Program-made: the position numbers and the translations under genes
Assembly (NCBI GenBank): GCA_019694975.1
Contig: JAIBAY010000004.1
Coordinates: forward strand, 124,001 to 188,000
Direction of reading: 5' to 3'
DNA length: 64,000 nt
Origin: Chitinophagales bacterium
GTDB taxonomy: Bacteria; Bacteroidota; Bacteroidia; Chitinophagales; UBA10324
In this document: positions 8,351 to 18,000 of the stretch, in pieces
Layout: each line of letters begins with the position of its first letter
Numbering within the stretch: the stretch's first letter is position 1
Notes under the pieces: generated by a model
Database searches by the model: none
What the model was told of the DNA's origin: nothing
What the model saw: the letters and a program-made list of their open reading frames with translations, nothing else

Positions 8351-9619
8351 ATGAAGTTTGAAAATACGCAGGCCTTTGCGCAACAACTTGATGCTACTGA
8401 TGCGCTCCGGAAATTCTGTGATCAGTTCCATATCCCCGAAATCAACGGTAAACGAGTGATTTATTTAGCAGGTAATTCGTTGGGATTGCTGCCTAAGAAA
8501 GCACGCGATTATGCAGAACAGGAATTTTTGGACTGGCAGCATCATGGTGTGGAAGCACACTTCCATGCAAAGAATCCATGGTTGTACTATCATCACTTTT
8601 GCGAAGAAGCATTGGCAAAAATTGTCGGAGCTGATAAAAATGAAGTAGTTGCCATGGGCTCACTTACTGCCAACCTGCATTTATTGATGGTCTCATTTTA
8701 TCGCCCGACGAAAACACGTTATAAGATCATGATGGAAGCGAATGCTTTTCCATCGGATCAGTATGCGATGGAAACGCAGGTGCGCTATCATGGTCTTGAC
8801 CCTGATGATGCAGTAATTGAAATGAAGCCGCGCGAAGGTGAATTCACTTTGCGGACGGAAGATATTTTGCAGGCAATCAAAGACAATGCAGATCAGCTTG
8901 CTACAATCATGTTTGGTGGTGTCAATTATCTGAGTGGTCAGTTGTTTGATATGAAAGCCATTACAGAAGCCGGTCATGCAGCAGGTGCAATGGTTGGATT
9001 TGATCTTGCGCATACGGTGGGAAATGTCCCGGTGAAGCTGCACGAATGGCAAGTTGATTTTGCCTGTTGGTGCAGTTATAAATACCTGAACAGCGGCCCT
9101 GGCGGTGTGGCCGGAATATTTGTGCATGAAAAACATGGCAACAATTCTGAGCTGCCACGCTTTGCCGGTTGGTGGGGCAACGAGGAAGCGACGCGTTTCA
9201 AAATGGAAAAAGGATTTCATCCGCAAGCCGGAGCAGCCGGCTGGCAGGTGAGTAATGCACCGGTTTTCCCGATGGCCATTCATCGGGCATCACTGGAGCT
9301 GTATGATGAAGCCGGTATGGGAAATCTCAGAAATAAAAGCTTACAGCTTACCGCATACCTTGAGTTTATTATTGACGACTTCAATAATAATCATCCTTCA
9401 AAAACATTACAGATCATCACGCCAAAAGATCCTGCCTGGCGCGGTTGTCAGTTGTCTTTGATTGCATCCGCTAATGGAAAAGAGATTTTCAATCGCTTAA
9501 CGGAAGCCTGCGTGATTACAGACTGGCGTGAACCGAATGTAATTCGTATGGCGCCGGTGCCTTTATACAATAGTTTTGAAGACGTTTGGAATGTCGGCAG
9601 AGTACTTCGGGAATTATGA
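8351..9619 (+). CDS. kynU: Kynureninase
   Basis: A 422-residue fold-type I PLP enzyme, full length for kynureninase. It starts with the family pattern (FCDQFHIPEINGKRVIYLAG, NSLGLLP), has the phosphate-binding MGSLTANLHLLM segment, the aspartate of FDLAHTVGN, and the PLP lysine K244 in CSYKYLNSGPGG. It hydrolyses 3-hydroxykynurenine (or kynurenine) to 3-hydroxyanthranilate (or anthranilate) plus alanine. The next gene on the same strand is kynurenine 3-monooxygenase, so the pair converts kynurenine to 3-hydroxyanthranilate, feeding quinolinate/NAD synthesis or tryptophan breakdown. Cytoplasmic. The spacing of 107 nt to kmo leaves co-transcription uncertain. Confidence 0.95.
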   Translation: MKFENTQAFAQQLDATDALRKFCDQFHIPEINGKRVIYLAGNSLGLLPKKARDYAEQEFLDWQHHGVEAHFHAKNPWLYYHHFCEEALAKIVGADKNEVVAMGSLTANLHLLMVSFYRPTKTRYKIMMEANAFPSDQYAMETQVRYHGLDPDDAVIEMKPREGEFTLRTEDILQAIKDNADQLATIMFGGVNYLSGQLFDMKAITEAGHAAGAMVGFDLAHTVGNVPVKLHEWQVDFACWCSYKYLNSGPGGVAGIFVHEKHGNNSELPRFAGWWGNEEATRFKMEKGFHPQAGAAGWQVSNAPVFPMAIHRASLELYDEAGMGNLRNKSLQLTAYLEFIIDDFNNNHPSKTLQIITPKDPAWRGCQLSLIASANGKEIFNRLTEACVITDWREPNVIRMAPVPLYNSFEDVWNVGRVLREL

Positions 9620-9726
9620 GTAAAAATTTGCACCCTGCTGCATGATCCTTAAAATTTTTTTCAACGGTATCCTCTCTGGGTGAAATCCAATAACGCGATC
9701 TTGAAAACTTCTCTTAGTTTCATACT

Positions 9727-11064
9727 ATGACAAAACAAATAACCATCCTCGGCGCCGGGCTCGTCGGTTCACTGCTGGCAGTGCTGCTGGCGAAAAGGGG
9801 CAACCATGTTACCATTTATGAACGCCGCCCTGACATGCGAAGGGAAAAAATTCAGGCAGGCCGTTCCATCAATTTGGCATTAAGCGACCGCGGATGGAAA
9901 GGCCTGCAGGCGGCAGGACTGGAAGCGGCAATCCGTAAGATTGCCATTCCCATGCACAGCAGGATGATTCATGCTGTGGACGGTACCGCCAATGAGCAGC
10001 CATATGGCAAAGAAGGACAGGCCATTTATTCTGTTTCACGCGGTGCACTGAATATGGCGCTGATGGACCTGGCCGAAGCGCAGACCGGTGTAAAAATTTA
10101 TTTCAACCAGCGCGCTGAATCTATAGACCTTGAAAAGCCGGAGGTGAAATTTGACGCACACAGTGCGCAGCCCTATGCGGAAAGCGATCTGATTTTCGGC
10201 GCGGATGGCGCTTACTCTGCCTTGCGGCATACCATGCAGTTTCTCGACCGGTTCAATTTATCGCAATCCTATATTGAACATGGTTATAAAGAACTAACCA
10301 TACCTGCCGGGCAGGACGGTACACATCAGCTATACAAAAATTCCCTGCACATCTGGCCGAGAAAAAATTTCATGCTGATTGCACTGCCCAACCTCGACGG
10401 AAGTTTTACCTGCACTTTGTTCTTTCAGTTTGACGGCCCTGTTTCTTTTTCAGCGCTAAAAACAGGCGAAGACATCGAAAACTTTTTCCGCACCTATTTC
10501 CCCGATGTGCTCCCGCTGATGCCAACCTATAAAGAAGATTTCGCACACAACCCGACTGCTTCCCTCGTCACGGTGCGTTGTTTTCCCTGGAGCTATAAAG
10601 ACAAAGCCTGCCTGATTGGCGATGCGGCACATGCCATTGTTCCTTTCTTCGGGCAGGGCATGAACTGCGGGTTTGAAGATTGCACGGTGCTGCATGAATT
10701 GATGGATTACTATGCAGATGACTGGAGCAAGATTCTTCCGGCCTTTGAACAATCAAGAAAACCGAATGCTGATGCTATCGCGGAATTGGCACTGAATAAC
10801 TTCATTGAGATGCGTGACCTGGTAGCTGATCCGCATTTCCTGCACAAGAAAAAAATAGAGAAGCTGATTGCTGCCGCTTACCCTGATCGTTTTATTTCGC
10901 CGTACCAGATGGTTTCGTTTTCCAATATTCCATATGCAGAGGCACTGCAAAAGGGACAGGCTATCCATGAGGTAACGGAAATACTGACGCGCATGGAGCA
11001 CCCGGAAGAAGAAATTCATTCACCCGAAATGCAACGGCTTATTCAGCCGATACTCTTCGGGTGA
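9727..11064 (+). CDS. kmo: Kynurenine 3-monooxygenase (FAD)
   Basis: A 445-residue class A flavoprotein hydroxylase. The N-terminus has the FAD motif ILGAGLVGSLLA, followed by YERRPDMRR and GRSINLALSDRG, a segment characteristic of kynurenine monooxygenases. GADGAYSALR (DG motif region) and CLIGDAAHAIVPFFGQGMNC (GD motif) complete the FAD site. It hydroxylates L-kynurenine at C3 with NADPH and O2. It sits directly after kynU, completing two consecutive pathway steps. Tryptophan dioxygenase, formamidase and 3-hydroxyanthranilate dioxygenase are not in this window. Family call is firm; the C-terminal hydrophobic anchor of eukaryotic enzymes is absent. Confidence 0.95.
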   Translation: MTKQITILGAGLVGSLLAVLLAKRGNHVTIYERRPDMRREKIQAGRSINLALSDRGWKGLQAAGLEAAIRKIAIPMHSRMIHAVDGTANEQPYGKEGQAIYSVSRGALNMALMDLAEAQTGVKIYFNQRAESIDLEKPEVKFDAHSAQPYAESDLIFGADGAYSALRHTMQFLDRFNLSQSYIEHGYKELTIPAGQDGTHQLYKNSLHIWPRKNFMLIALPNLDGSFTCTLFFQFDGPVSFSALKTGEDIENFFRTYFPDVLPLMPTYKEDFAHNPTASLVTVRCFPWSYKDKACLIGDAAHAIVPFFGQGMNCGFEDCTVLHELMDYYADDWSKILPAFEQSRKPNADAIAELALNNFIEMRDLVADPHFLHKKKIEKLIAAAYPDRFISPYQMVSFSNIPYAEALQKGQAIHEVTEILTRMEHPEEEIHSPEMQRLIQPILFG

Positions 11065-11104
11065 TAATGTTTTAGCGGGAAAAAAAATTTTCGGGAAACT
11101 TTTA

Positions 11105-11689
11105 TCAATTGTCCGAAGGCGAACCAATCACATTGTCAGTTGGCTGTTCCAGGTCTTTTAACTTCGGGAGGTCATTCACGGAGTTGATACCAAAATAATT
11201 CATGAAGAAGGTACTGACGCCATACAGCAGCGGCTTTCCCACTTCCTCGCTTCTGCCGATGATCGCAATAAGTTCTTTCTCCAGCAGTTTCTGAATCGTG
11301 TAATCGCAGTTTACGCCCCTGATACGTTCAATATCCGGTTTGGAAATCGGCTGACGATAAGCAATGATGGCCAGTGTTTCCAGCGAGTTGGTGGAAAGTC
11401 TTTTGTTCAGCTTGCTTTTTAAGAACTCGCTGACGGTTGGCTGATAAGCCGGTTTGGTCAGAAACTGATAGCCACCGGCAATGGGAACCATCTCGAAGGC
11501 GAAATCACCGTCGTGGTATTTCTGTACGAGTGCCTCTACATGTGATTCAATTTCATCCTTGCTGAGCTCGAGTCCCACGAGGCGAATAAGACATTCCTGT
11601 AAATCTTTGATGGAAATAGGTTGCTCGGCAACAAAGATCAATGCTTCAATATGTGATTGTATTCCTTCCAAGACTGTTATGTTTCGCAC
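11105..11689 (-). CDS. scpB: SMC-ScpAB condensin subunit ScpB
   Basis: A 194-residue protein matching ScpB: two winged-helix domains, with HIEALIFVAEQPISIKDLQ at the first and the family signature LAIIAYRQPISKPDIERIRG at the second, then KLLEKELI and GKPLLYGVSTFFMNYFGI. ScpB dimers bind ScpA and the SMC ATPase in chromosome condensation and segregation. The longest start is a GTG at 11689, but a TATATTTG promoter box occupies 11689-11696 and would end on that codon. A TTG at 11671 (giving MEGIQSHIEAL...) is therefore a likely true start, and matches the usual family N-terminus. Convergent with kmo. Confidence 0.93.
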   Translation of the reverse strand: MRNITVLEGIQSHIEALIFVAEQPISIKDLQECLIRLVGLELSKDEIESHVEALVQKYHDGDFAFEMVPIAGGYQFLTKPAYQPTVSEFLKSKLNKRLSTNSLETLAIIAYRQPISKPDIERIRGVNCDYTIQKLLEKELIAIIGRSEEVGKPLLYGVSTFFMNYFGINSVNDLPKLKDLEQPTDNVIGSPSDN

Positions 11690-11696
11690 AAATATA
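11689..11696 (-). promoter_or_regulatory. -7 box (TATATTTG) of scpB
   Basis: On the minus strand TATATTTG fits TAnnTTTG. Transcription would begin near 11684, inside the longest possible reading frame, which argues for the downstream TTG start at 11671. No clear -33 element was found. Confidence 0.4.
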
Positions 11697-11841
11697 GATG
11701 TTTCACATGGGTAAATGCCGGAAGGCAGGCGTTATTTTCCACCTGACACAGCATTTGCAGAGGATTAAAATCGTGCTGATTCCGGTAAAATAATTAAGGG
11801 CGGCAGCCGTCTCTCTTCGCGATGCATTGAACAATCTATGG

Positions 11842-11849
11842 TATCTTTG
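11842..11849 (+). promoter_or_regulatory. -7 box (TATCTTTG) of the zinc peptidase gene
   Basis: TATCTTTG followed by C matches TAnnTTTG. A start near 11856 gives a leader of about 22 nt before the ATG at 11878. No convincing -33 TTG is at the right distance. Confidence 0.4.
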
Positions 11850-11877
11850 CGTTATAAAACCAAACTTTTAACCAACT

Positions 11878-12564
11878 ATGCAAATGTTGTTTTTTGTTGT
11901 AATGATCGGTTTGCTGCTTGTAGGTTTTCTCGTACAGGCACGATTGCGTTCGAAGATGTCGGAATACAGTAAGTATCCTACGCCCAACGGCTGGAGCGGC
12001 GCTGATGTGGCGGAGAAAATGCTTCGCGACAATGGCATCTATGATGTCAAGATCGTTTCTGTGCCCGGTCAGCTGACGGATCACTATAACCCGATGGATA
12101 AAACGGTTAACCTCAGTCCTGAAGTGTTTGAAGGCAGAAGCGTGATGGCAGCCATGATTGCCGCCCATGAATGCGGCCATGCCGTTCAGCATGCAACGGC
12201 TTATGCCTGGCTGAACCTGCGATCGCGGCTGGTGCCCATTGTGAGTTTCTCTTCACAATGGATGCAGTGGATCCTGCTGGCAGGCATCCTCACCCTGCAG
12301 GTGTTTCCGCAATTACTGCTCGTTGGCATCGTGTTATTCGCTATGACCACTTTATTCAGCTTTGTTACCTTGCCCGTGGAGTTTGATGCCAGCCGGCGCG
12401 GATTGGCATGGATCAACAACAGCGGCTTTATGGCAGGTGCCGACAGTGAAAAAGCAAAAGATGGCTTGTGGTGGGCTGCTATGACCTATGTGGTTGCTGC
12501 ACTTTCTTCCCTGGCTACACTGGTTTACTATATCATGATATTTATGGGCGGCAGAAGAAATTAA
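11878..12564 (+). CDS. Membrane-bound zinc metallopeptidase (YugP/Zn_peptidase_2 type)
   Basis: A 228-residue integral membrane protein with the zinc motif HECGH (97-101) and a probable third ligand E168 in LPVEFDASRRG. Transmembrane segments are visible at about 3-20, 130-145, 147-164 and 205-224. The PNGWSGADVAEKML and DHYNPMDKTVNLSPEVFEGRS blocks are typical of the YugP family of neutral zinc metallopeptidases. Its substrates are not established. A short leader precedes it and a strong terminator follows at 12584, so it is a single-gene transcript. Confidence 0.87.
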   Translation: MQMLFFVVMIGLLLVGFLVQARLRSKMSEYSKYPTPNGWSGADVAEKMLRDNGIYDVKIVSVPGQLTDHYNPMDKTVNLSPEVFEGRSVMAAMIAAHECGHAVQHATAYAWLNLRSRLVPIVSFSSQWMQWILLAGILTLQVFPQLLLVGIVLFAMTTLFSFVTLPVEFDASRRGLAWINNSGFMAGADSEKAKDGLWWAAMTYVVAALSSLATLVYYIMIFMGGRRN

Positions 12565-12583
12565 TGCCGTCATTTTCGAGATA

Positions 12584-12621
12584 AAAGCCCTGCTGCAAAA
12601 CACTATGCAGCAGGGCTTTTT
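12584..12621 (+). terminator. Strong intrinsic terminator
   Basis: AAAGCCCTGCTGCA (12584-12597) pairs perfectly with TGCAGCAGGGCTTT (12606-12619) around an 8-nt loop, and the run of T continues to 12621. It ends the transcript of the zinc peptidase gene 20 nt after its stop. The A-tract on the 5' side could also let it work on the minus strand. Confidence 0.9.
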
Positions 12622-12685
12622 ATTTGCAGGTTTATTTTTTTTAATATTTTGCTTTGAGAAAATTATCAAACGGCAATAGTCTTGT

Positions 12686-13078
12686 ATGATAAAATCTCAC
12701 TCCTCCTGCTGCCTTTTACTTGTTTTGTTTTGTAGTTTCATTTTTCCGAAACCCGCACTGGCACAAACTAATCCTGTTGCATTGCGGCCCGATGTACAGG
12801 TTGAATTTGTTAAAGATGTACCGGCTTATTGTTCGCGCATCGCTATTGACCCTGTTGCTGACCGGACAACGGTCGATTTCTTTCTCACAGAAAAATCCTC
12901 AGTCATCATAACACTGATGGATGTGCAGGGAAGAATTATCCGGACGTTGATCAATGCACCGTATGAAGCCGGAGCGCAAAGCATATCCGTTACGATGAAT
13001 GATTTAGCCGAAGGCATCTATTTTATGCAGCTGGAAACCGGCAGTCATTCAGTGATGTGCAAGGTTATAGCAGCATGA
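12686..13078 (+). CDS. Minimal T9SS cargo: signal peptide plus sorting domain
   Basis: A 130-residue protein. Residues 1-27 form a signal peptide (LLLVLFCSFIF, cleavage near ALAQT). After a linker of about 25 residues, the remaining 75 or so form a Por secretion C-terminal domain (RIAIDPVADRTTVDFFL, ITLMDVQGRIIRTL, LAEGIYFMQLETG, CKVIAA). There is almost no passenger between export signal and sorting tail. Such proteins may be surface-displayed peptides or relics of a larger cargo. The gene follows a strong terminator and precedes an Ig-like lipoprotein gene by 112 nt. Sorting-domain call is good; function unknown. Confidence 0.75.
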   Translation: MIKSHSSCCLLLVLFCSFIFPKPALAQTNPVALRPDVQVEFVKDVPAYCSRIAIDPVADRTTVDFFLTEKSSVIITLMDVQGRIIRTLINAPYEAGAQSISVTMNDLAEGIYFMQLETGSHSVMCKVIAA

Positions 13079-13169
13079 TGTTGAGGGAAAGCGCAACATT
13101 GCATCAAAGAATGATTCGTGCGTAAAGGACTACTACTGCTATACCTTCTTCTTTCTCGCCCTGCCACCT

Positions 13170-13177
13170 TACTTTTG
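13170..13177 (+). promoter_or_regulatory. -7 box (TACTTTTG) of the Ig-like lipoprotein gene
   Basis: TACTTTTG followed by C fits TAnnTTTG. The start codon at 13191 lies 13 nt beyond the box, so the leader would be only about 8 nt. Confidence 0.4.
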
Positions 13178-13190
13178 CCATTCTGCCAGC

Positions 13191-14843
13191 ATGCTGAAAA
13201 AAATTCTCTCATATTCCATCATTGCCCTGCTCCTGCAATCCTGTGCAAGCCAGATGGCACCTACCGGAGGCGATAAGGATATTACACCGCCTGTGCCGGT
13301 CCGCAGCAATCCTGATAATCTTTCGATTCATTTTCATGCGCAGAAGATCACGATCACATTCAATGAATTTATTCAGACCGGAGATTTTGGTTCACAGGTG
13401 TTTTTTTCGCCGGCATTGAAGATAAAGCCACAGTACCGTGTTCACGGGAAAACACTCAGCATTACCCTGAATGATACCCTGAAGCCACAAACAACCTACA
13501 CCGTTAACTTCGGCGCAGCAGTTAAAGACATCACCGAAGGAAATATCATGGTGAATTATCAATATGTTTTTTCAACCGGTGACTACATCGACTCGCTGAA
13601 TATCCAGGGAATAGTCAGGGGCGCCGAAGACGGGTTGCCGAAAGAAAATGTACTGGCCATGCTATACAGCGACCAGACAGACTCCGTAGTGGCCAAAGAG
13701 CGGCCGTCTTATTATGCGCATTCTGCCAAGGATGGCCATTTTGAAATCAGCCACATCAAAGAAGGTTCCTACAAGCTCATCGGGCTGCGTGATCAGAATG
13801 CAGATCTGCAATATAGCCCGGGGGAAGACATTGCCTTTTCCGACTCTGCTATTGAGATTAAAGACAGCACCGGTTTTTATGCTCTGCTTCTGTTTAAACC
13901 TGCTGCAGAGCAACAGAAGCTGCTGGGTGCGCACGCTTCACAGCCCGGCAGGATTTCTATCGCTTTTGCGAAACCAATAAATCAGTTACAGGTGACACCA
14001 CTTACTGTCAGGAAGGCAGATAGCGTTATTCAATACAATGCAGCAAGGGACACTGCTGTTTTTTTTCTGAATGATATTACATCAGACAGTATAACATTGC
14101 AGTTGAAGGATGGCGATTTTACAGATACCATTGCGGTGCGCATGAAACCCGTGAATGAAAAGGACAAAGTGCTGTTGCCGAAATTTACTATCACTTCAGC
14201 ATTAAAAGGCGGGCGCAGCAGCCAGCAACAGGCACCGGATAAACCCATGCTGCTGCAGTTTTCAACGCCGGTAACGATGTTGATGCCGGGCAAAGTGCTG
14301 CTGCTGACCAATGATACTACCAAAGTCAGCACGCCGGCTGCAGCAAATCTGGTTGCCGATACGCTGACGCTCAGGAAACGAGGTGAGGTATATTTTCCCT
14401 TCAGCGAAAAAACAAGTTATACGCTGATGATTCCTGATTCTGCTTTCAGGGATGTGTATGGGCGGTTTAATGACAGCGTCTCCATCACATTCGTCACCTT
14501 CGAAAAATCAGCAACCGGTAACCTTTTGCTGAAGGTGACTACAGATTCTCTCCACACTTATTTTTATGAATTAAGCAACAGTTCCAGGGAGGTTGTGGCA
14601 CGTGGCAAACTGAAGCACGGGCTCACGGAGCTGCAGTTTAATGCAATGCGCCCGGGAGATTATTCGCTGAAAGTGATTGAAGACATGAATGGCAACAACC
14701 GATGGGACACCGGCAGCTACTGGAAACACCTGCAACCGGAGAAAATTTATAACTATACAGATGACATCACCCTGCGAGCGAACTGGGACCTGGAAGTGGA
14801 GATGACGGTAGGCAGCATGCAGCACCTGAAGAGTAACAGGTAA
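13191..14843 (+). CDS. Ig-like domain (Big_5-type) lipoprotein
   Basis: A 550-residue protein with a lipoprotein signal (IIALLLQSC, C18) followed at once by APTGGDKDITPPVP, a signature of a Bacteroidota family whose first domain is a bacterial Ig-like fold (residues about 35-130: ITITFNEFIQ, LKPQTTYTVNFGAAVKDITEGN). A second part (about 137-220) resembles a carboxypeptidase-regulatory/prealbumin-like fold with GSYKLIGLRDQNADLQYSPGE. The C-terminus contains another such element (EDMNGNNRWDTG). It should be membrane-anchored in the periplasm or on the surface. No catalytic residues are evident and its role is not known. Confidence 0.82.
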   Translation: MLKKILSYSIIALLLQSCASQMAPTGGDKDITPPVPVRSNPDNLSIHFHAQKITITFNEFIQTGDFGSQVFFSPALKIKPQYRVHGKTLSITLNDTLKPQTTYTVNFGAAVKDITEGNIMVNYQYVFSTGDYIDSLNIQGIVRGAEDGLPKENVLAMLYSDQTDSVVAKERPSYYAHSAKDGHFEISHIKEGSYKLIGLRDQNADLQYSPGEDIAFSDSAIEIKDSTGFYALLLFKPAAEQQKLLGAHASQPGRISIAFAKPINQLQVTPLTVRKADSVIQYNAARDTAVFFLNDITSDSITLQLKDGDFTDTIAVRMKPVNEKDKVLLPKFTITSALKGGRSSQQQAPDKPMLLQFSTPVTMLMPGKVLLLTNDTTKVSTPAAANLVADTLTLRKRGEVYFPFSEKTSYTLMIPDSAFRDVYGRFNDSVSITFVTFEKSATGNLLLKVTTDSLHTYFYELSNSSREVVARGKLKHGLTELQFNAMRPGDYSLKVIEDMNGNNRWDTGSYWKHLQPEKIYNYTDDITLRANWDLEVEMTVGSMQHLKSNR

Positions 14844-15040
14844 GAATTTTTCCAATAAATTTTTCAGCTACGGAGCCTGTTAGTTTACAACCGGCTGCGG
14901 TAATATTGTCTATGGTTTCTGCGTAACAAATGCAGGAGCACTTTCACAAGCTATATGATACAATTTCCCTGCTGTGCATCATTACTGTCGCCAGTCATTA
15001 TTCAACCTACAGCCTGTTACTTCCCGCTGTAGTGACGGAC

Positions 15041-15068
15041 AAAAAAAATCCCTGCCGTGAAGCAGGGA
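15041..15068 (-). terminator. Intrinsic terminator for the FG-GAP lipoprotein gene
   Basis: TCCCTGC (15049-15055) pairs with GCAGGGA (15062-15068) around a 6-nt loop. Read on the minus strand the stem is followed by eight T residues (15041-15048). It lies 28 nt after the stop at 15096. Confidence 0.8.
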
Positions 15069-15095
15069 CTTTTGCATTGCTGATGCTGTGAACAA

Positions 15096-18000
15096 TTACT
15101 TCGCCGCAAGCGCTTCGGATTGAAAAACGGTGCGCGGCTGATTTTTGTAATCGGTAATAATCACTTTTTCGGTGATGGAAGGGATGAAAGCAATCTCTTT
15201 CGAATTTTGTGAAAGAAAGCCGGATCCGAAATTCATTTCCATATGAATCCTGTGCCCGTCCTTCAGGTAGATGTCGGCATACCTGTCCTGCTCTGTGTAT
15301 TTCACCTTGCTGCTATTGGTGTTCAGCTGGAAGGCAAACATCTTGTCGTTGTTGTTAGTGCCGAGTATTACAGGCGTCTGGTTTTTACCGACACTTATTA
15401 CAGCCAGCGCCTTGGCATCCTTATCAGAGAAGAAACCGCTTTCGCGGCTTGGCAGGTAGGTGAAGTTGCCTTTACCGTCGCCGAGCAGTGTCTCGCCGAT
15501 GAATGCATCATTGCGTTCCGTTTCCGATTCCTTGTTATAGAAATTGCCATGATACAAGAGGTCAAGGTTGCCGTCGCCATTTACATCATAGGCCAGCATA
15601 CCGAACATGCTGGAGACCTGTGCGCGCACGGGCAACGGGCGCATTGCGAATTTACCGTTACCGAGGTTTTCGATATAAGAACTTGCCAGTGTATTTGCGG
15701 TGAGGTGATACGCTTTATCCAATCCTTTCGGTCCATAGATTTCTTTGGTGGAAGAAAGGGCGAATCCTGAATAGGTCTTGAATTCCTTGGCCAGCACCGG
15801 CATTTGTTCAGCGCTGTATTGCAGGTTCTTTACGGGATAACTTTGCCCGAAGTTATAGAACGAAATCACCACGTCGTTGGTGCCGTTCTTATCAAAGTCA
15901 TATGCATACAGATCAATCGGTTCTTTTTCACTTGGCTTATAATAACGGGTATTGAGACCTTCATTGCCTGCGATATAATCCACATCGCCGTCATTATCGA
16001 AGTCACCAGAAACGAGACTGTTCCACCAGCCCGTCATATTTTGTAAACCGGTCTGACTGGTGATGTTATCGAATTTACCGTTGTTATTTTTCAGGAAGGT
16101 CACCGGCATCCATTCGCCACCGATAATGAGATCCAGTTTTTGATCATTGTCAAAATCAGTCCATACCGCTGAGCAAACGAGTCCTGCTTTTTCAAGTGAA
16201 GGTGCGATGGCAGCGGTTACATCCGTAAATTTCCCCTGGTCGTTTTTCAGGATTACGCTGCGTGCAGGTGTGGGATAATGCTGTGGTGTCAGTCTTCCGC
16301 CGATGAATAAATCAAGGTCGCCGTCATTATCATAATCTCCTGCCACCACACACGAACCGCTGGTAAATACATCAGGCAGTGCTTTATCGCCAGCGGCGAA
16401 TTTTCCTTTGCCATCATTGATATACAGGTGATCGCGGTAATTTTTGTCTTCCATATTAAACTGGCTTCCGCCGGTAGCCACATAGAGGTCGAGATCTTTG
16501 TCACCATCAGCGTCAAAGAACAGTGCACCCATTTCATCCGCTGCCTTATCGGTAGCCCATGGCTGACCGTCTGAAACGGCGAACTCACCATTGGCTGACT
16601 GCAGGTACAGTGCTCCCGACTGACGGGTGGCGCCGCCTACAAAAAAGTCGTCGAGCCCGTCACCATTTACATCGCCAACGGCTAATCCCGGACCGAAGTA
16701 GCTGTTCTTTTCGGGGAGCAACAATTCGCGTTTGAAATCATCGAAAGCATCTTCTTCATGCCTGAAATCAATTTTGAGTTTGCCGGTGACATTCGTGAAA
16801 AGCAAATCCGGTTTCGGCTGATCGGGCGCTTTTTCATTGGCGTCGGAGTAGTGCAGTGTCACGATTTGGTTGGCCGAGAGGCCGGTTAAAGTTTGTGTCT
16901 TACCGTCCAGCCAGGTCACCACCACTTTGTCCACGGTGGTTGCATCGCCGAGTCCGAAATGAAGCAGGTCCTGTGAGGTTGACTGATAGCCTCTTACAAT
17001 GTGATTGGTCTGATACTGCAAACCGTTTTTGGTATAGAGGTGCACTTCAGCGCCGATACCTTTCTTATTCTGCGGGCTGCCGTCGAACCTGAACTCAATG
17101 AAATTATGCTTGAGTGTTTGTGCTTCGTTGTTGCGGTAGATAAAAGGCGATTCCTCTGTATTGCTGCTCACGATGTCAATGTCACCATCGAGATCGAAGT
17201 CGGCGAAAGCGGAACCGTGTGTTATGGTGGGTTGATTAAAGCCCCATTCGCCGGTCATGCGCGTGAAGGTCAGATCGCCATTGTTTTTGAAGACAACGTT
17301 GGGATCTTTTAATTTCTTCTTATTGATGATAGCGCTGATCTTACTGAACATCGCGCTGTCGCCACGGCGTGTGGCATCCTTCAGCCCTTGTATCAGTTCT
17401 CGTTCATCGATGTTAAAGGTTTTATAGTATCCGTTGGATACAAAAAGATCCTGGTAACCATCATTATCAAGATCTACCAGCAACGGAGCCCATGACCATT
17501 CTGTGGCATCCACACCGGCCAGGCAGGCAATCTCCGAGAAAGTGCCATTACCGTTATTAAGCTGCAGCATGTTGCGTACATACTGGTAGTGATAGCCACT
17601 GCTCACCATGTTGTTAAATTCCGAACGGCGTTGTGCGAGCATGAATGAACGGCGTACATAGGACCGGTCGAACTTCATGTCTACCACAAAAATATCAGGG
17701 TAACCGTCATTATTGATATCACCTACGTCGGCACCCATTCCGAAGAGCGATGTTTTCTTCAGCACCTCTCGTGCAGACTCTTTGAACTTGCCATTGCCCT
17801 GATTGATAAAATAGTAATCGTGCATGGCAAAATCATTGGCTACATAAAGGTCGGGCCAGGTATCTCCGTTGAAGTCTGCTACTGTGCAGCTGAGGCCATA
17901 GCCGTGCGTGTCTATGCCAGATTCTTTCGACACATTCACAAAGTGGCCGTTATCATTTCTGAAAAGGCGGTCACTTTGATTGGTGTGATTTTCTATTTTC

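Noticed and set aside
8693..9283. 196-residue frame opposite kynU
   Set aside because: Strictly antisense to a well-supported gene; residues show no family pattern.
15243..15770. 175-residue frame opposite the first FG-GAP lipoprotein gene
   Set aside because: Repetitive coding on the other strand keeps this frame open; no start signal or domain.
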